From positions 4,960,001-5,024,000 of the forward strand of contig JAMPIQ010000002.1 in the NCBI GenBank assembly GCA_024699855.1: DNA of 64,000 nt. The letters run 5' to 3'. The position numbers and the translations under genes are program-made. This DNA comes from Aphelenchoides besseyi. Taxonomy: Eukaryota > Nematoda > Chromadorea > Rhabditida > Aphelenchoididae. The notes beneath the pieces are model-generated. The model was given only the letters and a program-made list of their open reading frames with translations, ran no database searches and was not told the DNA's origin. Within the stretch, counting starts at the first letter, position 1; each line of letters starts with the position of its first letter. Positions 1 to 11,530 of this stretch are shown here, one piece after another.

Positions 1-193
1 GAAAATGACGCCTTTTTGGTTTTAATGTTGCATTAAATTTGTTTGAATAAACACGATTACACAGTCGTTTACTGTAATCAATTGAAAAATGAGTGTGAAA
101 ACCGTTAGAATACTTTGATCAGTAGTTGTCAGTTCTGCGTTGTTATCGAAATCTTCGTTTCGTATTACTGACATTCGTTTTGTGCAGACGGCT

Positions 194-1079
194 ATGAACG
201 ATCACGGTCCATTGTTTGTTTCACGACTTCGTTCGGTACTGATTGCTGAAGACTTCGAAACTGAATACGGAGGTTATTACAAGTCAACTCCCGTTCGTGA
301 TTATGATCTTCAAATTGGGCCAACCTGTGGACTTGTGTCTAGTGAGTTGTTTTCTGTGATGAAACATCAAGTGTTTGTAGTACAAATTGCTGCACGTTCT
401 CTTATGTTGCCAGTCATTCCTTCAGTAGACGAGTTAATGAGGTTCGCGCTTAATAATCAATTCACCACCTATGGCGAATGCTTCTCTGGTAGTTGTGAGG
501 CTTTCTTTTGGAGATAACAAACTTGTTTCAGCTGAATGGATGAAGAAAATTCTTTTAAAGTTTCTTGTACAAGTCGATGTTATGGTAATGGAATTTCCAT
601 ATGCTAAGAGTTTAGCCAAAATGATTGCTAAAGGAAACGTCGTGATTATTCCGTACGACTGTGACAAAGATTTCACTCCATGCATTAAAGATGGTACCTA
701 CGCTCATTGGTGTGTGATTGTAAGTTCAATCATTGAGAGCAACTTGATGTTCGTTCTCAGACGGGAATCTTGATTGTCGATCGATCGACCAATGGCCTTC
801 AAGAAATAAACAGCATTGAAAATTTTCCCGAAATCATTGACGAAACGGTGGTTCATTTGATTGGTTATCACGGCAAAAGCGGGTTGGTTGTTTCGAGATT
901 AACTCTTCAATTCGATTTCTAGAAACCCAGGACTTTGGTCGTACACTGCAATGAAAGAAAGTAATGGACAACTCAATCAGGTGTCTCCAACGTTACGTGA
1001 AGGATCTCGAATTCCGGAAGGTGGAATTCAATCGGGACTTAAAAACCATGTTATTCGAGTTGTCAAAAAGTTTGATTGA
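194..1079 (+). CDS. ACTMAP: Actin maturation protease (ACTMAP / UPF0692 family), 4 exons
   Basis: This matches the C19orf54/ACTMAP cysteine protease family, which removes the N-terminal residue of immature actin in the cytosol. The spliced protein reads IGPTCGLVS around the catalytic Cys, then YGECFSA, then IPYDCDKDFTPC and AHWCVI holding the catalytic His. It ends with the conserved tail GLWSYTAMKESNGQL. Introns are seen at about 490-531 and 730-771, and near 882-921 (GT..TTTCTAG). All are 40-45 nt and keep the frame. The stop is TGA at 1077-1079. The first in-frame ATG is at 194, just after a TTTTGTGCAG acceptor-like site, so either a 5' UTR intron or a trans-splice site may lie there. A further N-terminal exon upstream of the window start cannot be excluded. 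Family assignment comes from recalled motifs, not a search. Confidence 0.85.
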
Positions 1080-1445
1080 TAAAAATTTGGAAGAAAACTG
1101 TAGAGTTTGATTGACATACAAATTCAGTGGAAAGAACGATTACGATCCTTTTTGTTTAATTGCGAAGCTTACAAACCAGCGGCTCTCATGAATTTGTTTT
1201 GGCCATTGGATCTTTTTCTCGACATTGAATGGCGTAAGATCCGAGGGCGTAGGTGGGACAACGATCTTTTGCCTTAGGTAACAGGTGCGTTAAACGGCCC
1301 GCTTTCATTACACGTCCGAAGTTTTTCGCAGATTATTGGATATCGTTGGAATAAACAGAATGACGCTTGAGATCGTTAGCTATCTCTGATTTTATTTATG
1401 TCGAAATTTACTTATTAATGTGTTCGCTTCAGCTGTTCGATTGCA
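1080..1445. other. Intergenic region between ACTMAP and the Gln-rich gene
   Basis: No coding frame with conserved features is seen here. It presumably holds the ACTMAP 3' UTR and the promoter and 5' UTR of the next gene. Confidence 0.5.
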
Positions 1446-4400
1446 ATGCGGGACTACGAAGAACGGGCCAACGGCTCTTCAGAAGAAGAGGAAGAAGGTA
1501 GGTACCAGAAAAGTGATGTTTGTCACAAGTATCTTAACATCTCAATTGGCTGGTCGTACACATTCTTCACTTTTCAAGTCTGCTTTTTTGCGCAAGTTTA
1601 TGACGAATAGTCCCATATGTTCCCAATGTTCTTGGCCGCTGATTTGTCGCAAATCTTCAAAAATTGATTTGGCAACAATCAATGTTGAATATAGCACTTT
1701 TGAAAATGACTGATCATTTGGTGTTAATTGATGGATAAATCATTTGTGACACACGTTATGTTTAGACAGTTATTATTTCGTTTAGATGACGATACACCGG
1801 TTAGACGTACGGGATTTCGAATGGTAACTCAAACAATGGGCGGTGGAGCAGTTCAATCACAACAAGAACGTAATCAGCACAACCACAAACCAGTTGATTA
1901 GCCAGTGTTTAGAAAGTGGGGAACAAGTTAGCGCTCCATCTGCACCGGCTTCAGCCCAACAAGACAACGCGGCTGCCGATGAAGCTCGTCGTCAAGCTGA
2001 AGAACGAATTAAGCAACAACAAGAAGCAATCAGAGCCAAACAAGCCGAAGCAATTGAGAAAGCAAGACAAGAAGCCGAAAGACTTCAAGCTGAAGCTCGT
2101 GCACGACACGAAGCTGCAAGAGCTGAACAGTTAGCTAAATTTCAAGAAGAACAACAAAAACAACAAGAGTTAGCACGCAAACAAGCTGAAGCAAGTGCTC
2201 AACAGTTGAAGGTGAGAACATTCATGCTTATAGTTTAAAAGAATGTTCAACAAGTGTGTTTAGACTCAACAAGAAGCTGCACAAAAACAAGCTCAAGAAA
2301 GGGCTCAACAATTGAAGGTAATATGTAAATCTACACTTCTTTCTCGATTGTAATCCACTTTTGCACGTTTTTATTATTTCAACTTTAACCAAACGTCTTC
2401 AGGCTCAGCAAGAAGCTGCGCAAAAACAAGCTCAAGAGAGAGCTCAGCAGTTGAAGGTAATAAGATTTGAATTTTTACACGTTTAGTTTTTACAAGAAAT
2501 GATTAAAACAAACATGTTTAGGCTCAGCAGGAAGCAGCACAGAAACAAGCTCAAGAAAGAGCTAAACAGGTAAACGGCGTTATAGTCTTCTGTTCATTTG
2601 TTTCTTCTTTTAGGCCCAGCAAGAAGCTGCACGGAAACAGGCCGAGAAATCGCAACAAAAGCCATCTAATCAATCTGCCCAACAACAACAAACCACCGTT
2701 CAACGTCAAACAAACACCTCCGTTCAGTCTCAACAACAATCAAACCTCGTTGCCCAGAAACCTGCAACTCAACCGCAACAAAAAACCACACAATCTGTTG
2801 CTAATCAGAATGCAACGGCATCTAATCAACGCCAAACTTCTGCTCAGAATCAACAAAAACAATCGAATGCGGTCGCTCAGAAACCTGGTACTCAAACTCA
2901 ACAACAAACTAACACTCAATCTAATCAACGCCCCGGACAAACTCCCGCTCAAGTCCAACGTCACGGAGCACAAAATCAAGCACAAGCAAAAAGCCCACAA
3001 ACTGCTGTTACTCAAAATACAACGGGAACTAATCAACGTGGAGCTCAAGTAACTCAAACCCAACAGCAACAGTCAAATACAAGTGTTCAACGGCCGGCAA
3101 CCCAGTCACAAACAACTAAATCTTCTGCTCAGTCAACAACCAGTCAAAAGACTGCTCCACAAACAGTTAATCAACAAAATGTACGCGCAGCATCTCAGAC
3201 GCAAAAGCCGAACACCATTCCATCCGGACAATCAGCGGGCGTGAAGACGACATCCCAGCAGCAGTCTAAGGCGGCTGTTTCTTCGGGTCAAAAAGCCCAA
3301 GTGGGCGAGAAACCAGTGGCAAGAGATCGGTCGCCTCAGAAATCACTTCTTTCTCGTGCAACACCTCGAATGGCTGGTCAAGCTCCCGAAGATAACGTGG
3401 AACTCGAGCTTCAACAGGCTCCTCGAGTGGCCTGTTTGGGAGACTCGGCATGGATTACACAAGAACGTGTTCCGCAAATTGTTCCCGAAATCCAACCCGA
3501 ACGTTTGCAAGTACCAGACTTTTTGGAAGAATCACCAGCAAAGGTATTAAAATAACTTTTCATTTTTACAGTTTAACTTTAGCCAACGGTGATCGTTCCC
3601 GATGCTCAACAATACAACAAAATTCAATGGAATGAATTTCCGGTCGAGGAAGAGAAAGAACGTGAAACTGTTCCACGAGTACGAGCTCAAGAATGGGTAC
3701 GTCTTTCAAGAAACTTCAACCCATTGTCTGTTTTTAGGTGCCAGAGAACGATACTGAACATGTCGTTCAAAAGACTACCTATCAACCGGGAAGAATTGCG
3801 CGTGCATGGCCACCACCGGGTTACGGAGAAGAAGAAGAACTCGAAATTGGGTGTGTAGTTTAGCCATTAGGTTTTCTCGTTGTGATCATTCTCTTGTGTT
3901 TGTTAATCGAGTGTGAAAGCAAAAAATCTCGGAATTTCGTGGACAGAACGCTAGAAAAGTTCGTAAATGTCAAAAGACAATCAATCGTTAGCGGCTGTCA
4001 CTTTCCCTCTTCGTTTTCTCGCTAATTTTTTTGCTTGTTTTTAGACGTGCAGCCAATACCAAAGCTCAATCGGACGACGCGTGGATTCAAAAACAGGTGC
4101 GTTCTCATCGTAAAATCATCCGAAAGTGTTCGATCAACGTCGAACGACGGTTGTAGAAAAACATCTTTGTTCTTCTTCCGTTTCCCACTTACGAATTGGC
4201 CCCTTTTTCCGGCTTGCTAATCGGCCCTATTGCATGGAACGGAAGAAGACCAACCATTTAAGACTGCTCAAATGCAAATAAATTCGGCACACGAAATTTC
4301 AGAACGCCAATGAGACCGAGGAAGAAACCGGTGAAATTGGAAATGCACCATGGCGTCGACAGGTTTCGGGACAAAAATTGAAAGAAAGAGTTTGGCCACC

Positions 4401-4692
4401 AGTTGAAGAAGAGATGGTGGCCGAAAACATTGTCGGTGGAAAGATTTCCGTCCAATGGCCACCACAGGAATTTGAAGAACGAACAGAAGAAACCTTGGAA
4501 CTGATGCATACGAGAGTAAGTTTCTTCAGAAGGTTCGTAATTGATTTGTACTTGAAGTTCGAAAGTCAACCTCATCAACGTCAATGGCCACCACTGAAGC
4601 CGGGCGAAGAAGAATCGGCCGAACCGGAACCTGGTTAGCAACGACTTCAATTGTTAACGTAACATTTCGTTTCAGTGCCACAGTACGCGTAA
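1446..4692 (+). CDS. Gln/Ala-rich coiled-coil protein with WPP motifs; function not recognised
   Basis: About a dozen exons can be joined. The N-terminus is acidic (MRDYEER, then EEEEEDDDTPVRRTGFRM). Next is a charged Ala/Gln/Glu coiled coil, then a long Gln/Asn/Thr-rich low-complexity exon (2614-3543). The C-terminal part repeats a Trp-Pro-Pro motif: ARAWPPPGYGEEEE, KERVWPPVEEE, VQWPPQEFEE and RQWPPLKPGEEE. The last exon adds VPQYA and stops at TAA 4690-4692. Three exons encoding nearly the same 16-18 residues (EAAQKQAQERA core) sit in tandem at 2264-2317, 2403-2456 and 2522-2569, and a fourth copy opens the long exon. WPP-type repeats with acidic linkers occur in some cytoskeletal or Z-disc proteins, but I cannot name a family. 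The terminal domains look conserved, and the middle is likely disordered. Exon joins around 3860-4300 are the least certain. Confidence 0.7.
2264..2633 (+). repeat. Tandemly duplicated coiled-coil exons
   Basis: Exons 2264-2317 (54 nt), 2403-2456 (54 nt) and 2522-2569 (48 nt), plus the first part of the exon starting at 2614, are near copies. All encode (A/T)QQEAA(Q/R)KQA followed by (Q/E)ERA or similar. Each is bounded by AG and GT and is a multiple of 3 nt, so copies can be skipped without a frameshift. The introns between them are not obviously similar. Confidence 0.85.
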
Positions 4693-4793
4693 GAAATCGA
4701 ACTGCTTGTATCCGCTTTATTCAACGGTACGCTTTTGCATCTTCTTTTACAATTATTATAATAACAACTGCCAAACTGATCGAATAAGACTTT

Positions 4794-5763
4794 TCAACGG
4801 TCCTTTATTGCTTTCAATTGGTTTCGTTTGTTTGTAAGCATCAGAACCAAATTTGTAATAATCAAAATTAGACCGTAGAGTGCCGTAAACTGATAGGTTC
4901 CAGTGAAGAACAGAAAGAACAGTACAGTCGCTACCACCTGTCTAACAACCATGGCAACACCGAATAAAATAAAACCAAAATATGTGATGATCATGAAGAT
5001 GAAAAGTTGACCAATCAGTTCAGAGATTGACAGAAGGAAAAGATCGATTATAAATGTGGGATGTGTGAGCACAAAGTCGACAGATGCATTCCAACCATCT
5101 TGTTGGTTGAGAACTGCAACTGCGTTGAAAAAGTTCATCAAATTCATTCCGATCATCATCTGAAATCAAACGTGTAATGAGACTGGAGAATCCTGCCTTC
5201 TACTTTGGCTTTTGAACCGTTCGATTGCAACTCAAATTGAGCATCTTTGAGCACACGAATCAAAGCAGCTCCGCTGATCAGAAGAAGAACAAAAAGAAAC
5301 CCATTGATCATCAACGTAGTTCCGTCATTAAACAACTGGGTAGTACCAATGGATAAAGTGGACAAGCAAATAGCGCAACAAAACAACACACTTGTCAGTC
5401 CAGATTTTGAACATAGAAATGACGGACACAAATGCTCCACTGTTGTGTTCCTGAATTGCACTCAAAATTGACCATGAACGTCGACTAACTCACTTAAGTA
5501 GATAGAATACGGTTATAGAACTCAAAACGAACGCTCGAACAAAGATTGTAACAAAATTCGAGTCGCCAAAAACCTCCGCTTTTCCGCTTTCAGTTGACTC
5601 ATAAGCCAACGAATACAAACGCTCTTGAAAGAATCCGGTACTCACTACTGTTACCTGAATGGAATCTGTGGTCTTCAAACAAATTCACTTAACGTACTTG
5701 AACTCCATATATGCAAATTAGAAGGTGGTGAAGATGGCGACCTGAAGAAAGTGCAAAGTACAT
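4794..5763 (-). CDS. Short SLC35B-family nucleotide-sulfate/sugar transporter paralogue
   Basis: The ATG at 5763 opens MYFALSSGRHLHHLLICIYG, running into VQVTVVSTGFFQERLYS. This is the SLC35B2-type signature, similar to the next gene's IQVTLISMGFF/QERIMT. The last two exons are joined by a 46-nt intron (GTAGAAGG..TTTCAG) to give KMMIGMNLMNFF and end with LFLLSISELIGQLFIF and ITYFGFILFGVAMVVRQ, the family's last helices. Compared with its neighbour, the N-terminal helix and about 75 central residues (the YEALKFVSFPTQ region) are missing or unrecognisable. The middle exon (about 5200-5450) is hydrophobic but diverged. It lies head-to-tail with the PAPST1-like gene, so it is most likely a local duplicate. 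Transport activity is doubtful. The stop is at 4794-4796, close to and convergent with the Gln-rich gene. Confidence 0.65.
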
Positions 5764-6074
5764 CAGAAACCGACTGACGCCTTTCGATCGTTTACTTTAA
5801 CTCGTCGAGCTCATGACCTAATTCGCACCTGGTAAATCGGCGCTGCTATCCAGCGGTGTGTTCATTCAAATCAATAGCAGAGTCTCTGTTTATTGCAATT
5901 TCAAAACAAAAGAACAACCCGTGAAAACAATTGTTTGGAACAAATCAAAGAAAACAATCAAAATTCGACAATCTTCAGTTACGTTAAAATCTTCGAAATG
6001 GCATTCGATATTGATGTTGTCGGGAAAGAAATGTGTGCAAGATAATGATTGGAGCTGCGTGTTCAACGTTCGTT

Positions 6075-7797
6075 TTAACGTTCAGCTGCCTTTTGACTCG
6101 CTGCTTTACTTCGACAATACTTCACATAACTGTCCACAATCAGCGACCCGAAAGCTAAAGTCAATCCGAGAATGCCCATGAAGTTGATGGAATGAGAAAA
6201 GTAGATTGTGGACAAAATAATCGATAAAATTTGACGAATCGTCATGATGACTGCGAAAACAACCGGTCCGAATCTCTCGATAGTCACGTAAATAAACAGT
6301 TGACCCACAGCATTCGAAACCGAAAGTAGGAAAACGTCTCGGGCAAATCCAGTGTGTGACATCAAAAATGCAATAGAAGTGAACAAAGTTCCTTGTTCAA
6401 GCAAGGAGACCTGAAACGCAGAGTACTTTTGCTTGAACACTAATAACATACCAAACACAAGATTGCACTAAATCCATTCACTCCCAACATCATCTAAACT
6501 ATTGTTGTAACAGGAAACTTGTGCGTTTATTTACCTGATATCTCGAGATTTTAGGTTTCGTATCGAAGAGTTTTTTCTGCCAATTAAGCGTAAATGCGTC
6601 GAAGAAGAGATACCCGGCCATTAGAATGATACCCGAAATAGCGGATCCTGGAAACACATCTACGTTTAAAACAGATCAATATGCAAAATCTTTCTGCTCA
6701 CCAAAATAAACTTCATGTTTCGTGTCCGCGTAACCGCTGACAGTTTGAGTTGAAAGAAAGAAGAGACCCGCTCCAACAGCCAAACAACAACCCATAAGAT
6801 AATCAGAAGTTGGACGCTTATCATTACGTAATACATGGCCCATAATCATTGTTGGAACGACTTTCGCGGCTTTGAAAACCGTTTGAGTCGGAAATGAAAC
6901 AAACTTTAACGCTTCGTATTGACCTAAACAACCAGTAATTAACAAATAGAAGGCTTGGCGTCTTACACCACGACGAAATTGTGTTTGAAATTGAAATAAA
7001 CGAGTGGGTATAAAGTGGAGGAACGTGGGGTGGTAATCTTTAAAAAGCAATTAGTAAGTGTATAAACAACTTGCAATACTTTCGCCAATTTGCAAACATG
7101 TAACATCCGACCAGAACAAGCGCAACAATTCGATTAGCAAAAACCAGAAATTGTGCATCACCAAAAGGCTCAATTTTTGTCAAATTGTCATAACGTGCAT
7201 ATCCCAACGTCATTATCCGTTCTTCTACAAACATTCGATCAGATTAAACCGTTCTTCCAACATAAGCTTACGAAAAAAACCCATCGAAATCAATGTGACC
7301 TGAAAAGAAGACTCATAATTACTTTAGTAATTGTCATTCTGACCTGAATGCCTAATGCGTAAATGAGCAATAGAATGCATTGATGAGCGAACAGCTGTGG
7401 CGATGAACGAGCTTCAATATTTCGCACATCTCTCGCTTGATTCGGATCCGTGGACACAAGTGAATACTCCGGTTGGCCGATGGCGAATTGACGAACAAAA
7501 TTTAGCCACGCATTCTTCCGAAAGTAATGATCTTCTTCTGAAATTAAGAGATCACACATCCTTACAATAGACAATCTTACCTTTCCATTTTTTCTTAACA
7601 AATTGAATCAAAAAATAACCGGGTACAAGAACCGATGCATAGCCCAAGAGAATGAGCGTAAGGCGAAGAAGCCAGAAGTCATCCGGATTGATTAGTGCCA
7701 TGCTCAAATGTGAAGTCAGTAGGCCGGTTAAATTGTATAGATTTGATTGCAAATCCTCATTAGAGTCTTGAAACCCCATCGCATCGCTGGATGTCAT
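6075..7797 (-). CDS. SLC35B2: PAPS transporter 1-like (SLC35B2 family)
   Basis: This is a multi-pass Golgi transporter predicted to import the sulfate donor PAPS for sulfation of glycosaminoglycans and proteins. The start at 7797 gives MTSSDAMGFQDSNED. A first helix, about LRLTLILLGYASVLVPGYFL, is followed by a spliced exon with ALGIQVTLISMGFF and QERIMTLGYARYD. Then come YEALKFVSFPTQTVFKAAKV and PTMIMGHVLRND, which match the family's core, and the final exon has LLSVSNAVGQLFIY and FGPVVFAVIMTIRQ. Introns are about 45 nt (one is GTAAGC..TTTGTAG near 7206-7252). The length and helix count fit the family. The C-terminus is Lys/Arg-rich (KYCRSKAASQKAAER). Confidence 0.88.
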
Positions 7798-7867
7798 GGC
7801 CTACGAACAAACAACCAATGATTCAAAATTCGAAATCGTTTAATCTCTCAAATTGCAACCCAAAACT

Positions 7868-8206
7868 TTTTAGCAGTCTCGCAACGTTGATCCGTCGGAT
7901 AAAAGCACAGAGCGTGCAAATTTATTGAAGCAACTAAAAGCGAGTTCCACGACAATTCAAAAGCCTCAAACTAGTGAGTCGACAAGATCAATAACAAAGA
8001 TAGACAGCGGCGATATTTTGGTCAATGCGGTAATGTTAAACTCAACACTTTCGCTTTTTATTCGTCGGACGCATGCAATAAACTCGAAACTTAGTTTCTT
8101 CCCGTTCACTTATTCACTTGTAAACGCGTTTCGATCAGGTTACACCATACCATTGTTTATGCTAATATGGAACGGAGGTGTTATAATGACTTACGTTTTC
8201 CACTAA
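7868..8206 (+). CDS. Small two-exon hypothetical protein, unrecognised
   Basis: An exon after a TTTTTAG acceptor at about 7875 reads NVDPSDKSTERANLLKQL, then SESTRSITKIDSGDILVNA. It ends at a GTAATG donor near 8029. An acceptor (CGATCAG) at about 8138 could join it to a short last exon. In one phase that exon encodes a hydrophobic stretch, IPLFMLIWNGGVIMTYVFH, with a stop at 8204-8206. In the other phase it ends VTPYHCLC. The start codon was not found; it would lie in a first exon overlapping the PAPST1 5' end. The polar exon looks coding, but the model is tentative. Confidence 0.35.
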
Positions 8207-8459
8207 TCTCCCACATCACACAACAACTGGTTTTCCCAATGGCTGTTCGAAACCTGAAAACGCTCGGAATAAGAGATCAGTGAGGGAACGTAACGTATTA
8301 GCGAAAGCGAATGGATTAAATGCCATGATATCATGAGACACGAACCAACAGTTATGATTTATTTTACTTTTTTCAAACAGCCGCTTAGCATACAAAAACA
8401 CGATTGGACTTATCGGTTAAGAATAATTTATGTCAATTGAGATGCTCAACAATCGAAGT

Positions 8460-11050
8460 TCACTCTTCGGTTGCGATCTGCACGTCCCGATCCACATCGA
8501 CGACTTCCGCCGCTTGAGCTTGTTTCTGCTGCAAGGCTTCTTGACGTCGTTGAGCCAATTTTAGTAAGTTCATTTTCATCTTTGATTCTAAAATATTGGA
8601 TATATCAGAAGAAATCAGTCGTCTTCATGAACGAACCTCTGCCATCGGGGAACACGTAATCGAAATATTCCTCGAAGCCGGCGTCCGCTCCGTCGGCTGT
8701 TTGAATTCGACGACGTTGTTTCAGTTTTTTGGGCATCAACTTTTCGACGCTCTGACGTGTTTCGTCGGTTCCGTGCTCAGCTTCGAAGTCTCGCCAAGTC
8801 TCCAATAACATCAAACGAACTTCAGCTGTCGAATCAACAAGCGATTTGTTGGCTCGTTGAAAAACTTCTCGTGCACCTTTGATGTTGTCGATTCCAATTT
8901 CAAAAGCAGTCCAACTGATCCAGACCTAACAAAATGGATGTATATTCATTTGCAGTCTTAAGAATCTTACTTTGATATGATTGGTTTGTTGCAAAAGAAT
9001 TTCGTATAATCCTCGAGCTCTTTCATATTCTTCCTGTTCGACTTCGAAGTCGATGAATGCTTTCCACAATACCTGAAATACGAATTGTGTCAACACGATC
9101 ATTTGATTCTGAACGTATATTTTCGAGTAGAAATTCTATCTTACAGAAAATCATTGTAAAGCAAAAATATGCGTCTACAGCGACGAACTTACTTCAGGAA
9201 CATCGAGATTCTCTTGTTCGATGCCGATTTTCAGAATTTCTCGCGCACGATCGTATTCACCCAACATGCATTCGAGACGTGCAAACTCTCGCCATACCAA
9301 ACTTTGGGTTTCAAAGTCGCGAATAAACTTCTCGTAGAGAGTACGACAGCGATCGAACTCGCAGAGCTTCTCTTCCATCAGAATGTACTCCCGGTAGAGT
9401 TTCTTCTTCGGTCGACAACGACCAATTGCATTGCCCTAAACACACAAATAATTGACAGTTACTTGGAGACTAGTTACCATGATCTTTCTCGCTGCCAGCA
9501 CATCCATTTGCCGTAATTCAAATTGTGCGAACATCACCCAAAGTCGTCCAAACGTAAACTTCTTATGCGGTACAACGTCCAAGGCAGCCTTGTAAACAGC
9601 TCGACACTTTTCAATATCTTTGGCCATCAGTTCTTCGTAAATGGCGTAGTACAACCACAACCAAATGTAACGTCGCCAATATCTTTTTTCCTAAAAACGT
9701 TTGGAATAAGAAATAATGAAAACCAACCATGTATGGTGGAACGTTGGCAATTGCTCGTTCGAAACAGTCTTCGACTTCTTCGCGGTTCACATTTTCGTTC
9801 ATCAACAGCTTGATGTAATCGAACCAGTTGTCGTAGTTCAACGGGTCTTCGGTCACCAACTAAAATCGACAATGATATTAAACGGAAATGATAGCAACTG
9901 CTCACCTGTTCGTATTGATGTTTTCGTTTGGACAAAATCACGTTTTCAATTTGCACTCTTTCTCCGTATTTCTTTTCGTGAATCGTCAGACATTTGAATA
10001 GCTCCAACGTACGATCATTCGGCAGATTGTCCAACCCGAATTTGTAAATCATACGAGCACGATCAAACTCTTTTTGCCGTTCTTCGAACTGAGCAAAAGC
10101 GATCAGAAGATTTTCACTCAACGACTCAATATCAAAGAAGTCGATTGCATGTTCGAAAACCTAGAAAACAACCGAATACTAAAACTGACAGAATCGATTA
10201 CCGCTCGAGCGTTCGCTATGTAGTTGTGACGTTCTTCGAACTTAGCATAAGAAATCCAATTCTTAAATTCGTATGGATGAACGTGCAAGAAACGTTGATA
10301 GATAGTTCGTGCCCGATCAATCTCGTGATATCGCAACTCGAAATTGATGTAAGTACGCCATGCCTGCTCGTCGGGTTCCCACTCCATCCACCGCTCAAAA
10401 ACATGACGTGCTGCGGGAACATTTTCTATTAACTCTTCCCTGAATTAATTGATGAATATAACAAGACGAAAGTCAAATGTTTCAACTCACATATACGAAT
10501 ATTTGAGCCAAAATTGAGTGGCGCGTGGAAGAATCGTGATTGCTCGGTTCCAAACGTTTCGTGCATGGTTGATTTGTTTGTTTCTAAAGAGGTTGCTTAC
10601 TATTGCACTATTCCATGGGACTCACCGCATTTCCATTTCGGCATATTGGAGCCAGAGAGTAATGGAACGATGATCGGTATCGAGAGCACGTTCAAACACC
10701 GCCCGCGCACGTGTGATCTCGTGTATTGAGTCTTCCCATTTTGCATATTTGACCCAATTTCCGATCTGATTTCGATTCTTTCGAATGTTGTCTTCGAACT
10801 CTTTTCTCTTTTTCCGTTGATATTCAGCCAACTCTTCCGGATCCGAGACATTGATCTTCGGCTGCACGGGAGCGGTTTCTAATTCGCGTTCTTTTGCCTC
10901 ACGTAGAAGCTGTTCGGCGGTGATTTGCAAAGGAGCCGGAGCCTGAATACAGAAAATGAGAAGCACAAAAACACAGAACTCACTTTGTTTTTGACTTTTT
11001 CTGCCTTTTTTGGCAGTCGAATTTTCTTTTGCGGCGGTTCGTCGTCCATT
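8460..11050 (-). CDS. CRNKL1: Crooked neck-like pre-mRNA splicing factor (HAT repeats)
   Basis: This is the spliceosome scaffold of the Prp19/NTC complex (yeast Clf1). The ATG at 11050 gives [15 protein letters not shown]. The next exon has [20 protein letters not shown] and the [20 protein letters not shown] segment typical of the family N-terminus. Repeated half-a-TPR units follow, for example [29 protein letters not shown] and [12 protein letters not shown]. The C-terminal exons hold [21 protein letters not shown] and EEYFDYVFP, as in animal CRNKL1, and the protein ends [10 protein letters not shown] with TGA at 8460-8462. About ten introns of 45-60 nt were seen. It is divergent with DRAP1. 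Confidence 0.95.
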
Positions 11051-11530
11051 TTTGTTGGGAACGTCAACTGAAAATCAAAACGCCAATCACAGAAACACGT
11101 TGCTATCGGAAAGAGTGTCAATCGTCGAAGGTGCTTCGTTGGAGCCACTTCGCGCTTCTTCGACTCAAAGAGCACACGGAAATCAGCTCAACAGAAACTC
11201 TCGACTGAACGATTTTTTTTGTCCCAAAAAAGAACCAAATTTATTTCGCAAGGAATTGCGATTCACGCTTTGCGTGCAGCCCCACGCAAAATCCGCGTTC
11301 GAACTGCCGCCACAACGCAAAGGCGGGACAAACGGCGAGAGCGGACGGTCGCTGAGCGGCTGCGAATCACTACCGCTATAAAAGTGCCCCCCACCAATTT
11401 TTTCTCGTTTTCCCTCATCGTATTTTTGCAGATTCAAAATCTCCGCCTCTTTGCGTTGCGTGCGCGGATCAATTTTATGGTCCTTAATTCGGTGTTTAGA
11501 TTTAAAATTCAATCGAAATTCCCGGTTTGC
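11051..11530. promoter_or_regulatory. Divergent promoter region CRNKL1 / DRAP1 with a TATA-like box
   Basis: 480 bp separate the two start codons. The stretch 11230-11400 is noticeably richer in CG dinucleotides than its surroundings. A TATAAAAG motif sits at 11377-11384 on the plus strand, about 150 bp before the DRAP1 ATG. Promoter function is inferred from position. Confidence 0.45.

Noticed and set aside
2551..3069. Long minus-strand Leu/Ser-rich frames opposite the Gln-rich gene
   Set aside because: They are the mirror of CAA/CAG-rich codons. The plus frame has repeat structure, splice sites and conserved ends.
5858..6181. Plus-strand frame overlapping the PAPST1 3' end
   Set aside because: It is antisense to the conserved last exon of the transporter and has no features of its own.
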